A DNA stretch of 28,401 bases from the NCBI GenBank assembly GCA_003427395.1, contig BFEA01000189.1:819694-848094 (forward strand), given 5' to 3'. The notes beneath the pieces were generated by a model that worked only from the letters and a program-made list of their open reading frames with translations, ran no database searches and was not told the DNA's origin. Positions 18,146 to 28,335 of the stretch are shown here, in pieces; positions within the stretch are counted from its first letter, which is position 1, and the number at the start of each line of letters is the position of its first letter. Source of the DNA: Chara braunii (taxonomy: Eukaryota > Streptophyta > Charophyceae > Charales > Characeae). Both the position numbers and the translations under genes were made by a program.

Positions 18146-18581
18146 AGACCTTTCAAAAAAAAATAAAAAAATAAAAAATCTAAAAAATAAAAAAAATAAA
18201 AATATATATATTATGCAGAAAATTAAAATGAAGAACACCTCAGCATTACATTCAAATTCCTTACCAAATTTGAAAAAAAAACATACGAAAAATAAATAAT
18301 GATAAGGGAAAAAAAAAAAAATGAGGGGACCAGGCTCGGTTCAGGTGCCAGCTGGGCCCTGCGGACCAAAAAAATTACAAAATTAACCTAATGAGTCATA
18401 CAGCCCGCCTAAAATGCAAGTTCATGGCATTCTTCACTCTAACTTGGCTTTGTTTGTTTTCCTGTGTCATCCTTGATCTCGAAGGGTGATCAGGACCCTC
18501 AAGATGTGCCAAATAGTCAGTTGTGGTTTGTTACAAGTGCCTGTGTGTCTATACGTTCCCTGATTGCAACAAACATTTGTC

Positions 18582-18595
18582 AAAGTGACTCCCTA
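18582..18595. repeat. U6 retropseudogene target duplication (left; right at 18684-18697)
   Basis: AAAGTGACTCCCTA occurs exactly on both sides of the U6 sequence. Confidence 0.88.
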
Positions 18596-18683
18596 GTCCT
18601 TTGGGGCATCCATTAAAAATGGAACGATACAGAGAAGAAGATTAGCATGGCCCCTGTGCAAGGCTGACACACATAAATTGAGA
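18596..18683 (+). pseudogene. U6 snRNA retropseudogene
   Basis: U6 snRNA is the catalytic RNA of the spliceosome. This copy starts exactly at the U6 5' end (GTCC) and runs through the ACAGAGA box (18629-18635), the AGC triad (18644-18646), GCATGGCCCCTG and ATAAATTGAGAAA. It differs from plant U6 by several substitutions and by 3 extra bases (GAA/AGA) just after ACAGAGA, and lacks the 3' terminal ~17 bases and U-tail. A 14-bp perfect duplication flanks it, and I see no upstream TATA/USE promoter at the expected place. It is therefore a dead copy made by LINE-type reverse transcription, not a transcribed gene. Confidence 0.88.
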
Positions 18684-18699
18684 AAAGTGACTCCCTAAC

Positions 18700-18780
18700 T
18701 CCCGATGGTGTAGTGTAAAGTATTCCACTTGTGGTGATAGTCTACAACGGTGCGTGATGTTTTATGCGGGGAAAAAAAAA
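18700..18780 (+). mobile_element. Possible short A-tailed insertion, tRNA-like
   Basis: TGGTGTAGTGTAAAGTATTCC resembles a tRNA D-arm, and an A-run of 18 follows at about 18772-18789. No clear B box or target duplication. Weak. Confidence 0.3.
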
Positions 18781-18794
18781 AAAAAAAAACAATT

Positions 18795-19070
18795 AGTGAG
18801 TGGGCGAGCATGTTTTTTATGCCGCCATCTTTGGCGATTTTTCATTTTTTCTTGGGATAGCCAAATGCCTTGAAAATTTATAGATGTGTATTTTACATAA
18901 TATAAAGTCTATAAAAAAGTTAAAAAAAATAATAAAATATTTGACGCACCAAAATAAAATGAAAACAAAAAGTGAAAAGTGAAGAAAAAAAAACTGAGTG
19001 GGCGAGCACGTTTTGATACCGCCATCTTTGGCGACTTTTCATTTTTTCTTGGCTTGGCAAAATGCCTAAA
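18795..19070. repeat. Direct repeat, ~73 bp, spaced about 196 bp
   Basis: GAGTGGGCGAGCAYG, then CCGCCATCTTTGGCGA, then TTTTCATTTTTTCTTGG occur in order at 18797-18870 and 18993-19064. CGCCA/TGGCG can form a small hairpin in both. Each copy is preceded by an A-rich stretch. Confidence 0.8.
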
Positions 19071-19084
19071 TTTATATGCATGTA

Positions 19085-19380
19085 GCGCATGCTAGGCTAC
19101 CCGAGTGGCCCGGGGTCACTTGCCCAGCCGGGCCAAAAAAAAAAAAAATAGAAAAAAAAAAAAGTAAATATTATTTTGTATTCTAAATTTGGTGAAGAAT
19201 TTCGATGTAACCTTGAGGCAAAAGTTGTTTAGTTTATTTTTCTGCATAACATACTTTATTTTTCAATTTACTATTATTATTATTATTATATTTTTTTGCT
19301 GGGACCTTCCTTGGTCCTTGCACAGGCTGGCCACTAGGGATCCAGGCAGCCCGGCTGGTAGCCTAGAGCGCATGTCATTT
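19085..19380. mobile_element. Pair of short A-tailed elements in opposite orientation
   Basis: Plus-strand 19085-19132 (GCGCATGCTAGGCTACCCGA...) ends in A-runs to 19164. The minus strand at 19376-19282 begins CATGCGCTCTAGGCTACC and ends GGTCCCAGC followed by A/T-rich tail. They share GCGC and TAGGCTACC. Read as two related SINE-like copies facing each other; tentative. Confidence 0.35.
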
Positions 19381-19506
19381 ATTATATATATATATATTTT
19401 TTAAGTCTAGGGTGTTGTAGAGGTCGGTTTCTGGACCCACGACGGGTACCTATCTACAATCAATAACTAATTTATGGGACCCAGACCATCCTATCTTCAT
19501 GTTGGA

Positions 19507-19670
19507 GGATCCCCCTCAGACAACCCCTACTGCAGGTTCCCCAACGATTTCCTCCACCAGAGTTTGTCTACTAACATCCCTCCTACCGGGATCCCGTAAG
19601 ACAATCCCTTGTTGTAGGTTCCCCACTGATATCCTCCAGCAGAGCTTGTCCCAAGCCAACCCTTCCCCCA
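19507..19670. repeat. 82-bp tandem duplication
   Basis: Units begin GGATCCC at 19507 and 19589. The shared block TGYAGGTTCCCCAMYGATWTCCTCC is 82 bp apart (19531, 19613). Confidence 0.8.
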
Positions 19671-20629
19671 AACGGGACCCCATCCCACCTCAGGTCCTTG
19701 CCCCCCCAAAAACAGAGCCTAAGGTAACCAACACACATGAGCAGTCTAACCACAAACTCGTACCTGCATCCTCATTAGACTGCTAACTGTATTGGAGGAT
19801 GGCCACGAGCAATAGAGACAAACCACGGTGCAACGCTACCGGAAGCGTTGTGCCCCCCCAAGCCGGAACAACGGGTGCACCAACGCGCATTGAAACGCGA
19901 AGCTGCGATGTCGCTTTCACAAGGGCACGGCGGGTCAATATTCAGTGTGGCGATGACGCTTCTTAGAGACTTTCGTGGATGTGGAAACAGGAGGGGCGTG
20001 TGGTTTGAGGGGCGTGTGGTTTGAGTAGCCGTGTGGGGGGGGGGNGGGGCACGTGGCATAGGGTTATAACGCCACTCCTTATGTCCTCTGTGTTTAATCT
20101 CTGTCTCTCGCTTCTCCGGTTCTTTGTTGGCATGGGTCGTTGGATGTGAACTGAATTTTATGTGAAGTCGTGTTAACGGGCTTGACATGGTCACTCACAG
20201 CGCAACCACGTTCGGGGAGTAAAAAGGAGGCGAAGGTGTTTCAATAATCTCTTATAGTTGGTACACTTTGCCGTAAGGCTATACTACCACCGGTTGTGGG
20301 GAGGAGTGACTCCTTCTATAGGAAGAGGCAGGGGCTGAGTTTGGTCTGCGTAGCGGTCGGGCAACTGGATAAGGGGACTGCGGGAACGGAGCGGTGCGTG
20401 ATGGTCTGCAGTGATTGGTGATTTCATGTGAAGTTCAAGGCGGCATCACGTAGTGACGGAAGCTCTGAGTGCAACATTTTTCAAAATTTAACCCTAAAGT
20501 ACTACTCCGTTAGATGATTTGATGGTTAGGGATGTCTCATTGCTGTTTTGATATTTCCTAATATTTTCTGATATCGACATCCAACGGATGATCTATAAAT
20601 TTGATGTTTGTCTGATTTTTGTCTGATTC

Positions 20630-20663
20630 TCAATTTATAATTTTTTTTTTTATTATAAATTGA
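20630..20663. repeat. 12-bp AT-rich hairpin with a T-run loop
   Basis: TCAATTTATAAT (20630-20641) pairs perfectly with ATTATAAATTGA (20652-20663); the 10-base loop is all T. Confidence 0.8.
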
Positions 20664-21199
20664 TAGTCGGAGTTTACAATTGACTATTTTGTTCTGTACT
20701 CATATAACCATCTAAATTAGTCTTCAGATTACCACATCTGGCAACTTTTTTGACCTGCTTTCTGTCTCAAATTCCCAAAGAACAATTTTAGCCGGGTATT
20801 CTAATTCGTAAAATTTTTATAGTTGCTGGCAGAAAATTCATAAGTATACTCTGATGTTGATTTTCAAGAAAACAATCGAAAGTCCTATTTGAACATCCTA
20901 TTCGTAAATGCTAAAAATAGTTCATATAGGTTTTTTAAATTTCGCTGTAGATAGATTTTATAAATTATCATGATTCTATCTTCTAATTTGTCATGATTCG
21001 ATTTTTCGAGTCTAATTTGTCAATGATTCGTGATGAATTATGCCTAATTTTATGATCTTGGTTACTTTGATGATTTTGTTTTAAACTTTCAAACTTTGAC
21101 GTTATTTTCCATGTTCCAATTAGTGTTTTCTGATAAGGCTTCTCTCATTGGAGACTGTTAGCAAATCTTCTTAGGTGTGCCTGTTGCTGTCATAATTGA

Positions 21200-22870
21200 G
21201 GATCTGCGGTTTTTCGATGCCAGAACGACGCTGGTCGGTGCTGGAATGTTGCCCTGTAACCTGCGAAGCAGGAGCATGAGGCCTAGTAGAGAGATCTGGG
21301 GATACTTATGGGAGGGCATTTCACAGAATAATCAAGGGTTGCTGCTTGGAGGATGTTGGTCGGAGCTGGGGTGAGTTGTGTTGCCCTGTAACCTAGCGGT
21401 GGGGGTGCGAGGCTGGGCAGACTCAGATAGAGAGTATGATTGCGTTGGCGAGCCTGAGTAGGGTTGTTATAGTCTCCTTGACTTTTTTGCAAATTGTCAA
21501 CTAGGTGTTTTTTAGCCAAAAAACATACAATTAAGGGAAGCAGATTATTCGCACAGACCGTGACGGGTAGGAAGTTCGTAGGGGGGTGTAACAGGGGAAG
21601 GGCCTTCGTCTTCGTCAGTAGGTCAGAAGGATGTGGTTGGGACGACGCAGACCGGTGCTGGAGCGTTGCTCTGTAACTTGGGGGAGCGTGAGGCTTGGGG
21701 AGCTCGGTCGAGGGAGGAAGGCAGAACCACCACGTTCGATCCAGCCGTTGCTGGAGTTTTATCCCTGTCACCAAGGGGTGTGCGACTGATGGGAGTTGTC
21801 GAGGGAGGAAGACACTCCTTGCCGTCTATACCAGACTGGTCGGTAATGGGGCATGGTGGTGCCCTGCAACCCTAGCATAGAGGGTTATGAGACCAATCGC
21901 GTTAAACTTTAGGTTCGCGGACTGATCACGGGGACTTAGTTTTTTTCCAGTTGTTGCGTGGGAAGTTTGCTAGTCGGTGGCTTCGGTTCGGATTTTCTGC
22001 TTTCAATTTATTGTATGTCACTTATGTCTTATCTCGTCAAAAAAAAACAACAACAACGGGCGATGTGTTCGAATATGGCTATCCTCTAGAGGTTGTGATT
22101 GTTCTCGGTTGTAGAACGCTTCCGGGACTCCGTGCAATTTTCTTAAGGCGATTTTGATGTTGTTTTGTTCATGGACCTCCGGTTGTTCGATGCCAGAACA
22201 ACGCTGGCCGGTGCTGGGGGGTTGACCCTGTAACTTGTTGACAACAGGAGCTTGAGGCCTGGTAGAGAAATTTGAGAATGCCTTGGGGGGGCATCTCACA
22301 GGACAATCAAGAGTTCCTATTGAAGACGAGTTGGACAGAGCCGGGGTGAGTTGCCTTGCCCTGTAACCTATAGCGGGGGTGAGAGGCTTGGTAGAGCTTG
22401 GTAGAGAATAAGACAGTGTCTGAGGACTTCGAGGGTGTTAGGACCCTGTGGCGCTTTAGAGTGTTTGGAGACAATTGCTGGGATTTTTGTTGGCGGATAG
22501 TCTCCCAAATTTACCTCAAATAGCATTGATTTTTGTTAAAAAAAAATAGAGAGAATGTTTTAGGATTCCGGGGACTTCTCGCAACTCACTTTAGGCTGTT
22601 TGATACTGATACGTTCATGGATCTTTGGTTGTTCGATGCCAGAACGACGCTGGCCGGTGCTGGGGTGTTGCCCTGTAACCTGCCGATTGCAGGAGCGTGA
22701 GGCCCAGTAGAGAGATCTGGGGATGCTTTGGGGTGGGCATTCCAAGGGACAACCAAGGGTAGTTGTTGGGACGACGCTGACCGGAGCTGGGGCGAGTCGT
22801 GTTGCTCTGTAACCTAGCCAAGTGGGGGGGTGAGGCCTGAGAGAGCTCGACAGGCAATAAAACAGTGTTG
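21200..22870. repeat. Satellite-like tandem array, four units
   Basis: Units start near 21200, 21620, 22180 and 22622 (spacing about 420-560 bp). Each has two related halves. Half 1 contains TCGATGCCAGAACRACGCTGG then GGTGCTGG, GTTGCCCTGTAACCT, a small hairpin and GGAGCRTGAGGCC. Half 2 contains GGAGCTGGGGYGAGT, TGCYCTGTAACCTAGC and GTGAGGCC. The hairpin changes but stays paired: CCTGC/GCAGG (21260-21264/21268-21272), CTTGTTG/CAACAGG (22234-22240/22242-22248), CCTGC/GCAGG (22679-22683/22689-22693). GTTCGATGCC is B-box-like, but no A box accompanies it. No coding capacity. Confidence 0.75.
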
Positions 22871-23040
22871 TACAGTTTTAGAGAGCTTTATTTGGGAGTC
22901 TAGGGGTTCGGAGCATTCGAAAGGAGGTGAGTAGTGATTCATTGTTTTTTAACCTCTCCTTTAATTCTCTTAAATTTCTTCAATAGTTCCCAGATTGATT
23001 CTCAGTTGAAGTCGGGTAATGGCCTGACATCTCAAATGAC

Positions 23041-23142
23041 TTGTTCAACTCTATATGGGACGTTGGGCCCGGTTCCCAGCACGTGCTGCTCCCCATGAAT
23101 AGATTGAAGCATTTGTCAAAAAAAAAAAAAAAAAAAAAAAAG
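23041..23142 (+). mobile_element. Truncated copy of the LINE-1 3' tail
   Basis: GACGTTGGGCCCGGTTCCCAGC and GTGCTGCTCCCC, then AATAGATT, match the LINE-1 tail (4205-4260) and the copy at 473-735, then an A-run (23119-23141) begins early. It lies ~75 bp upstream of repeat copy B. No target duplication was found. Confidence 0.6.
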
Positions 23143-24696
23143 ATTGTTATTTGTATTAGGCTAACCCCTCATAGGTCAGGACCCAACATACAACACCATG
23201 GACAGTCCCCTGGGTGGTGCGTTGTCGAGCGCATCGGTCCCGCACTGCGCGGGACCCTCCCGGCCTCGTCACGCAGAAGTTGGTCTTATCCTCATCGCGA
23301 TACACATGGAGCTTCCGCAATCCGCTCCGGCCGGGTGCGCCAACCATACCTCTCGTGATTCCCTACGACAGGATAGAGCCAACGCGAGGTACAACTTACC
23401 TCCACCTTGTGGGAGCTGTCACCTCCCTTCGGTGGGCGTATCCCTCCCGGGCTACCAGTCCACAGTATGAAAGTTTATCAATTGCAATCGCTGAGGTGGA
23501 TCAGCCGAGGGCATTTCTCATTTGCTGTAGCATAGGGGGTACGCGTGGTCCCACGTCTCTGTCGAACCCGAACGTGAACCGACGCACTGGTGGGGCTGAA
23601 GTCCCAAGCCCGACCCGTCGTCGGTCGACTAGGACGTATCCCACTCATCACGCGTACACCACACTAAGAACATAAAAATAAAACATACACACACGAAACA
23701 ACACACAACAAAACAACACAAACAATCCTAGTCCCTTCAGTAGTCATCCCATAATCTTCCGACGTGGAAATCGAATAAGCGACGCGCGCGAGACTCAGTA
23801 TAAAATCGCGCGGACGCAGGGCTAACTCATATTGACTCGCAATGCATGCATACGCAAGGAGTCGCAATGATGACGTACTATGCAGTACCCATACTCATGC
23901 GATCCTTATTAATCTCGAGGGTCGCAGTCGACACTCAAGTGTCGGCTGACACGCGCCTTAAGGGGTTGATCTCTCGACGCTAGACAACGGTTACCGCCAA
24001 GTGCGGTTGAAAACCACACCCTCTTCTGCACCCTGCAGAGAGCGGGTGGTACACAAGTTCATACCTGTGGTGACAATCATCTCTTATCGCTCTTGAGACC
24101 AGCTCAAGGGGTTTGACTTTGACGGCTGCCACATAATACAACGTCCAACTACATAGAAACTCTAAAAACCAAATGGATAAAAAAAAATATCCCTCTTCTC
24201 TCAAACGCATACTCTGTTTAACCCTTGCGTACGGTCACAGTAGGCCTCGCGAATACCCAACGCGTATATATGTACATATATATAAAGGGTTATAAATATG
24301 TGACGATCACTTCTCACAATCACAGTGAGACTCCTCTCAGCCATATATATATGTATGTGAGCGCAGCCAGTCAAATCCAAAGTCCGAATCACCAAACATA
24401 CCTGCAATCACATAAAAGATTCAACCAAAAGTCCATGCACTACACAAGGTAAACTTCAATCATTCTTTGCGCTCACACGCCCCGCTTTAGCCATACAAGC
24501 TGCACAAAGACCATACAAGCTTCACTCTTTGTGCATCTCTCAAAATAAAGTACTTAGCATCTTTGTTAAATGACCATTGAATAAAGTTCGGGTGAAAACA
24601 AAACAAAACAATTCAAACCACAGGGTTAAAACCTTTAGGTTGAGTGACAAAAGTGGATTGGAGTTGAGTCGTAAACCGACGAATCGACAACCGACA

Positions 24697-24713
24697 TGTT
24701 ATCAGTGATAACA
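24697..24713. repeat. TGTTATCA-G-TGATAACA palindrome, copy B
   Basis: Perfect 8-bp arms around one G. Copy A has the same outer arms with a different centre (9184-9201). Both are followed by GAAGATG. Confidence 0.8.
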
Positions 24714-24959
24714 GAAGATGGTCATTGTTGGACTAAGCAGAAACTAACCCAAATCTTGAATCAGAACGATCAAAAGGGACCAGTACCATAAGACAGGTTA
24801 ATGCCGAAGCTAAATCATCAACGTATGGGGAATAAATCTCCATAGCACATTCTTACTAAAACTTATCTGCCAACTAGTCTAAGTCTACCCCTGAGCAAAT
24901 GTCTAAAAAAAAGGTAGACCTTTGGGAGAATCTCTCCTATTCAAGGTGGATTACTGGAA

Positions 24960-25195
24960 TCGCCACCTGTCAAAATATACTTAAACTAAAAAAATTTCGG
25001 CAGTGTTTCCCATAGGAAAAATGTCTTTTCTTAATTTATATTAGTTATAAATATGAAAACGGAGACAATATCTAACTTTGAAAAGTCAAATTTTGTCTAA
25101 CTTTGCGAATTAGTAAAAATTTGGGCAGCAGTCCCTTTTTGAAAGACAAACTTCCCAGATTTATACTAACTCAGATAAGAACTCAAAGTAAGACT
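24960..25195. repeat. Subrepeats matching 9440-9770
   Basis: Two to three degenerate units with AATTAGTAAAAATTT, GGCAG and CCCAGATTTATACTAACTCA. A TTTCC/GGAAA hairpin lies near 25007-25020. Confidence 0.5.
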
Positions 25196-25388
25196 TGAGT
25201 TTTGCCAAGATAAAAACTTCTAAAGCAACTACCTACCAGATTGAAACTCAAACTAAGTAGTAATCTCACTCAACCACATACAAGGCCAAACCACAAAGGT
25301 AAGTACTCTCACCAGCCCCAAGTCAAATCCTCATAAATAGTTCATAAAACTTTCAGATAATTTATCCCTTATACCCAACTTACATATG

Positions 25389-26015
25389 ACATGGTGCTAG
25401 ACCATTCAACTTAGAAACAATGTCTAGCATACCTTAGGATATACACGAACAGGTTGCACAACTATGTTTTCTTTATTTGGGCATATGACTAGACCATTCA
25501 ACTTAGCAACAATGTCTAGTCGCCCTGAACTGTTTAATATCCAAAATTTAATAATTTCGGACTTTGTTAAAAATATATATATATATATGGGCAGGGGACT
25601 GAGCCATTTAGTTTAGAAACAATGCTTAGTTTGCCCAAATTACTTTCAATTATATTATGTGGTTTTACTTCTCTTCTTAGTAATATGGCTTATCAATGGA
25701 TCATTCAACTTAGAAACAATGACCAGCTGCCAGTTCACATGCAAATATAAACAAGTTATTTTTCCATTATACTCAGTTTATACTTATGTGCGTGGCTTCA
25801 GGCCAAATCATTCAGCTTAGAAACTATGCTTAGCCTTAGACCAAAAATTTTCCCTCAGAATGAAATAAGAGATTAAACTCTTCAACCAGGCAAACACTCA
25901 GATATAAACAGAGCCACCAGACCATTCAGTTTAGAAACAATGCCTGACTCTTCAAAAAACAATCAAATAAACATAACCTTCGTCCATTCAGCTTAGAAAC
26001 CATGCCAGTCCTTAA
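25389..26015 (+). repeat. Hairpin array B: seven units with conserved 19-nt loop
   Basis: Loop consensus CATTCARYTTAGAAACAAT, unit spacing 66-116 bp. Pairings in the same register: unit 1 TGCTAGAC/GTCTAGCA (25395-25402/25422-25429); unit 2 GACTAGAC/GTCTAGTC (25487-25494/25514-25521) plus outer GGGC/GCCC (25479-25482/25522-25525); unit 3 ACTGAGC/GCTTAGT (25598-25604/25624-25630) plus outer GGGCA/TGCCC (25589-25593/25632-25636); unit 4 outer TGGC/GCCA (25686-25689/25729-25732) with a bulged inner stem; unit 6 CAGAC/GCCTG with one mismatch plus GAG/CTC. Units 5 and 7 are weak. Stem bases change in pairs between units while the loop stays constant, which implies pairing was maintained. No family is known to me. 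Confidence 0.78.
25571..25588. repeat. AT microsatellite
   Basis: Short ATATAT run directly before hairpin unit 3 of array B. Confidence 0.85.
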
Positions 26016-26604
26016 TTGACCCGGTCAAACGCAGGCAAACTGCCTTCCTCCCTCCTTCCCCCAGTTCATCCCTTGGTCTGCTTTCATTCAAAATAAAGAA
26101 GAAACGTAAACTTTTCACACGCATTCCTTCCATTCAGTCTGGTTAGATCTTGAAAAGAAAGGAAAAGTCATAGGGAACACATGCATACATCAATCGAACT
26201 AGAGGGAGATAGTCAAACAGGGGTATATTGGGTTCAAACAGTCAAAATATGGTATACTTGATAATTCCCTGCCTCCAGAACTCCTCCCGAGTTCCGGCAG
26301 AGCTCCCGCAATCGGTAGGCGGACTTGCCACAAAGTCTTGGTGCGGTCCTATGGGTTGCAATCCCACCTGCCGTCTTCCGCTCATAACCAATAGACTAGA
26401 CTTAGAGTAAGCAGGGCAGAAGGAGATAGTTTTGAGACTCTCAGATCCAAGAAAGGTGCTCTAAGACTCGCGTGAGAGGGCCTTGAAACCTTTATGCGCC
26501 TAAGGGTCCCGCAATGATGGACAAAATGCACAGCACACTTAGTGAACTATAGTCAAAACCGCCTGTTGCTAACCCTTTGGCGACTCTCTTACTTGCAGCA
26601 ACGA

Positions 26605-26638
26605 CCCCCCCCCCCCCCCCCCCCCCCCTCCCTTCATA
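26605..26638. repeat. Uninterrupted C34 tract
   Basis: 34 consecutive C residues. The minus strand is a G34 run able to form G-quadruplexes. Length may be unreliable in sequencing. Confidence 0.9.
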
Positions 26639-26639
26639 G

Positions 26640-27710
26640 GACTCGACCACTCCGCAAAGCTTTGTGATCTGAAATGCACTAGCCACAGTAACCCAGCTGT
26701 GACTTAACTAGTACAATCCTTACTTCCGTTGAGGTAAGACCGTAACACCCTTATCTGGCTATGCAATCCGCAGTGCCGGGCAAAGTGCATGCAGATGGTG
26801 ACCATGCAGACCATTGTCAGTATCTGGTGCGTATCTAATTCACAACCGGAACCATGCCACTTTTATTCCGCAGGCGGGTAAGTTTGCAGTCTCGCCTCTT
26901 GTTCCTTAGTCAATAGGATGGACAGCGCGCTAGCTAATTGGTACGTTCCCAAGTTCCAGCAGGCGCAACTCTTTTGGGTTGAAGGTGAAGTTCTCCCTCC
27001 TGATGCCCTTTCCAACTGCAAGAAGCGATCAGGCCATAGAATTCGACATAGTTGTCGCGTCTGCCTACCTTGCTGGCCGTAGCAGCACTTTTTAACTGTT
27101 CCCCTGACTCTGAACGACAGCGAGCTTATGCACATAATTCAACCTGAGTTAATAGCTTCATAACCTGGGAGGAGTCCCACGTCCACATCTGTCCGTGGCC
27201 TTGCAACCCTCACATACTGCCCGTTTTCCAGGTCGTCTCGCATTGCCAACTGACCAGGTGAGTCCTCAGCCTCACTGTTTTCCTTTGCTGCTTTGGTTCG
27301 ACAGTCGGTTTGGCCGCTAACAAATTTGCAAGCAAACCTCCGATCCCGTAGACTCCCCCGTAGTTGCCTAATGCTGTCTCCACTGACAGGATGGGCAAAA
27401 ACAAACGACTCCTTCGTTAGATTTTGAGAGTGTACACCGTTCTTCTAGCCAAGCACACATACGGGAACAACGATTACTTCCATCGAATGGCCTGAACAAA
27501 ACCAGAATGAATCTTCTGCTAAAACGCGGATGGGTTCATTCCCCCTCTCATAGCCTCTTTTCCCTCACATCTTCGTCTTCCTCTCCTTCACATACACATA
27601 GGCAAACGGCTCCACGAAGGACAGTTCTACCTTGAAATTGATGAAGATGGTCGTCATAGGGAAGTAACTCCTCCCCCTTCTTCGACCTCACGATGTCTGA
27701 GCGGATAATC
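26640..27710. other. No intact gene; degraded frames on minus
   Basis: Apart from the minus-strand coding-like segments listed next, no motif, repeat or RNA gene was recognised here. Confidence 0.4.
26863..27404 (-). pseudogene. Degraded coding remnant, family unknown
   Basis: Minus-strand pieces look protein-like but need several frame changes: one frame (about 27400-27148) reads SGDSIRQLRGSLRDRRFACK, then QLAMRDDLENGQYVRVARPR and VGLLPGYEAINSG before a stop. Further on come DNYVEFYGLIA, then NFTFNPKELRLLELGNVPIS, then ILLTKEQEARLQTYPPAE. This would be one broken reading of perhaps 170 residues. It could be a transposon-encoded protein or a gene fragment. I recognise no domain. Confidence 0.3.
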
Positions 27711-28151
27711 GGTAGAAGGCGCCCACGCCAAAACCTTTTCGGTTTTGGCCGCCAAAAGTTTAGCCGTTTGGTACTACTGGCCCAATGCCTTGCATGTCGG
27801 GTACTACAGGCCCGCGCGTCGCTCCAAGGGTCCTACCGGACATGAATCTGGAGCATAACAGCGCCAGATTCATTTTGATGTAAAAGAGGTCGGGGGTGGT
27901 AATGCTGAAGTATCGAATGAGGCCCACGTACATGATTTTGAAAAAGTAGGCCCCTACCGGTTCATGAATCTGGAGCCAGAAACAACGCCAAATTCTTGAA
28001 CCGGTAAGAACAGGCCCAGGGAGATGTGGCCACGGTGCGAAGGCGCCTTTCACCCAGGGGAAAGTTGTTTGGGCCGGTACTACCGGTAGTACCAAATGGC
28101 CGAACTTGGGCGGCCAAAACCGAAAAGGTTTTGGCATAGCCTCTTTCTACC
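27711..28151. mobile_element. Foldback MITE with long inverted repeats
   Basis: Arms 27727-27783 and 28071-28135 are inverted copies of each other at roughly 85% identity, and GGTAGAA (27711-27717) with its complement near 28145-28151 extends them outward. Each arm end is itself a hairpin: GCCAAAACC/GGTTTTGGC with a TTTTC or GAAAA loop. Inside are two more: ATGAATCTGG/CCAGATTCAT (27842-27851/27864-27873) and an 18-bp near-perfect stem (27956-27973/27988-28005). Length about 440 bp, no coding capacity. I could not fix a target duplication, so the superfamily is not assigned. Confidence 0.8.
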
Positions 28152-28214
28152 AGTTCAACATTTCATCCTCGCGGGTTCCTACTTACACACTGCCAGGGAG
28201 ATGCCCCCTTGAGT

Positions 28215-28272
28215 CAAGCCAGAATCTTATCCCACAGCACTACACCTTTGAAGTAAGTTTTTTTTTTTTTTT

Positions 28273-28335
<63 letters not shown>

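Larger units (their letters stand above)
19170..21170. other. No recognisable gene; AT-rich from 20470
   Basis: Contains the 82-bp tandem repeat (19507-19670), a hairpin CAACGCT/AGCGTTG (19831-19837/19844-19850), a repeat of GAGGGGCGTGTGGTTT near 19990 and an N in a G-run at 20045. From 20470 to 21130 the DNA is AT-rich, with repeated CTAATTTGTCA and TGATTCG strings. No open frame of note. Confidence 0.45.
23219..26520 (+). repeat. Large dispersed repeat, copy B
   Basis: Collinear with copy A (8168-11280) over about 3.3 kb and in the same orientation. Anchors: GTTGTCGAGCGCATCGGTCC at 23221; TCCCTACGACAGGATAG near 23362; TTTAGGTTGAG near 24636; the TGTTATCA palindrome at 24697; hairpin array B; GCAATCGGTAGG near 26308; TTGCAATCCCACCTGC near 26356; CCCGCAATGATGG at the end. 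It lacks the 97-bp duplication of copy A and has fewer hairpin units. Non-coding. The ~15-kb spacing would permit a terminal-repeat pair of a single element, but the divergence and lack of internal retroviral-type genes argue against it. Confidence 0.75.

Noticed and set aside
18596-18683. Functional U6 gene
   Set aside because: 3-base insertion beside the ACAGAGA box, missing 3' end and flanking target duplications show it is a retropseudogene.
21730-21760. tRNA gene suggested by GTTCGATCC in the tandem array
   Set aside because: No cloverleaf can be drawn; upstream A-box match is weak and the string lies inside the array repeat.
23214-23675. 153-codon plus frame in repeat copy B
   Set aside because: Same region as above; indels between copies A and B shift the frame freely, which points to non-coding DNA.
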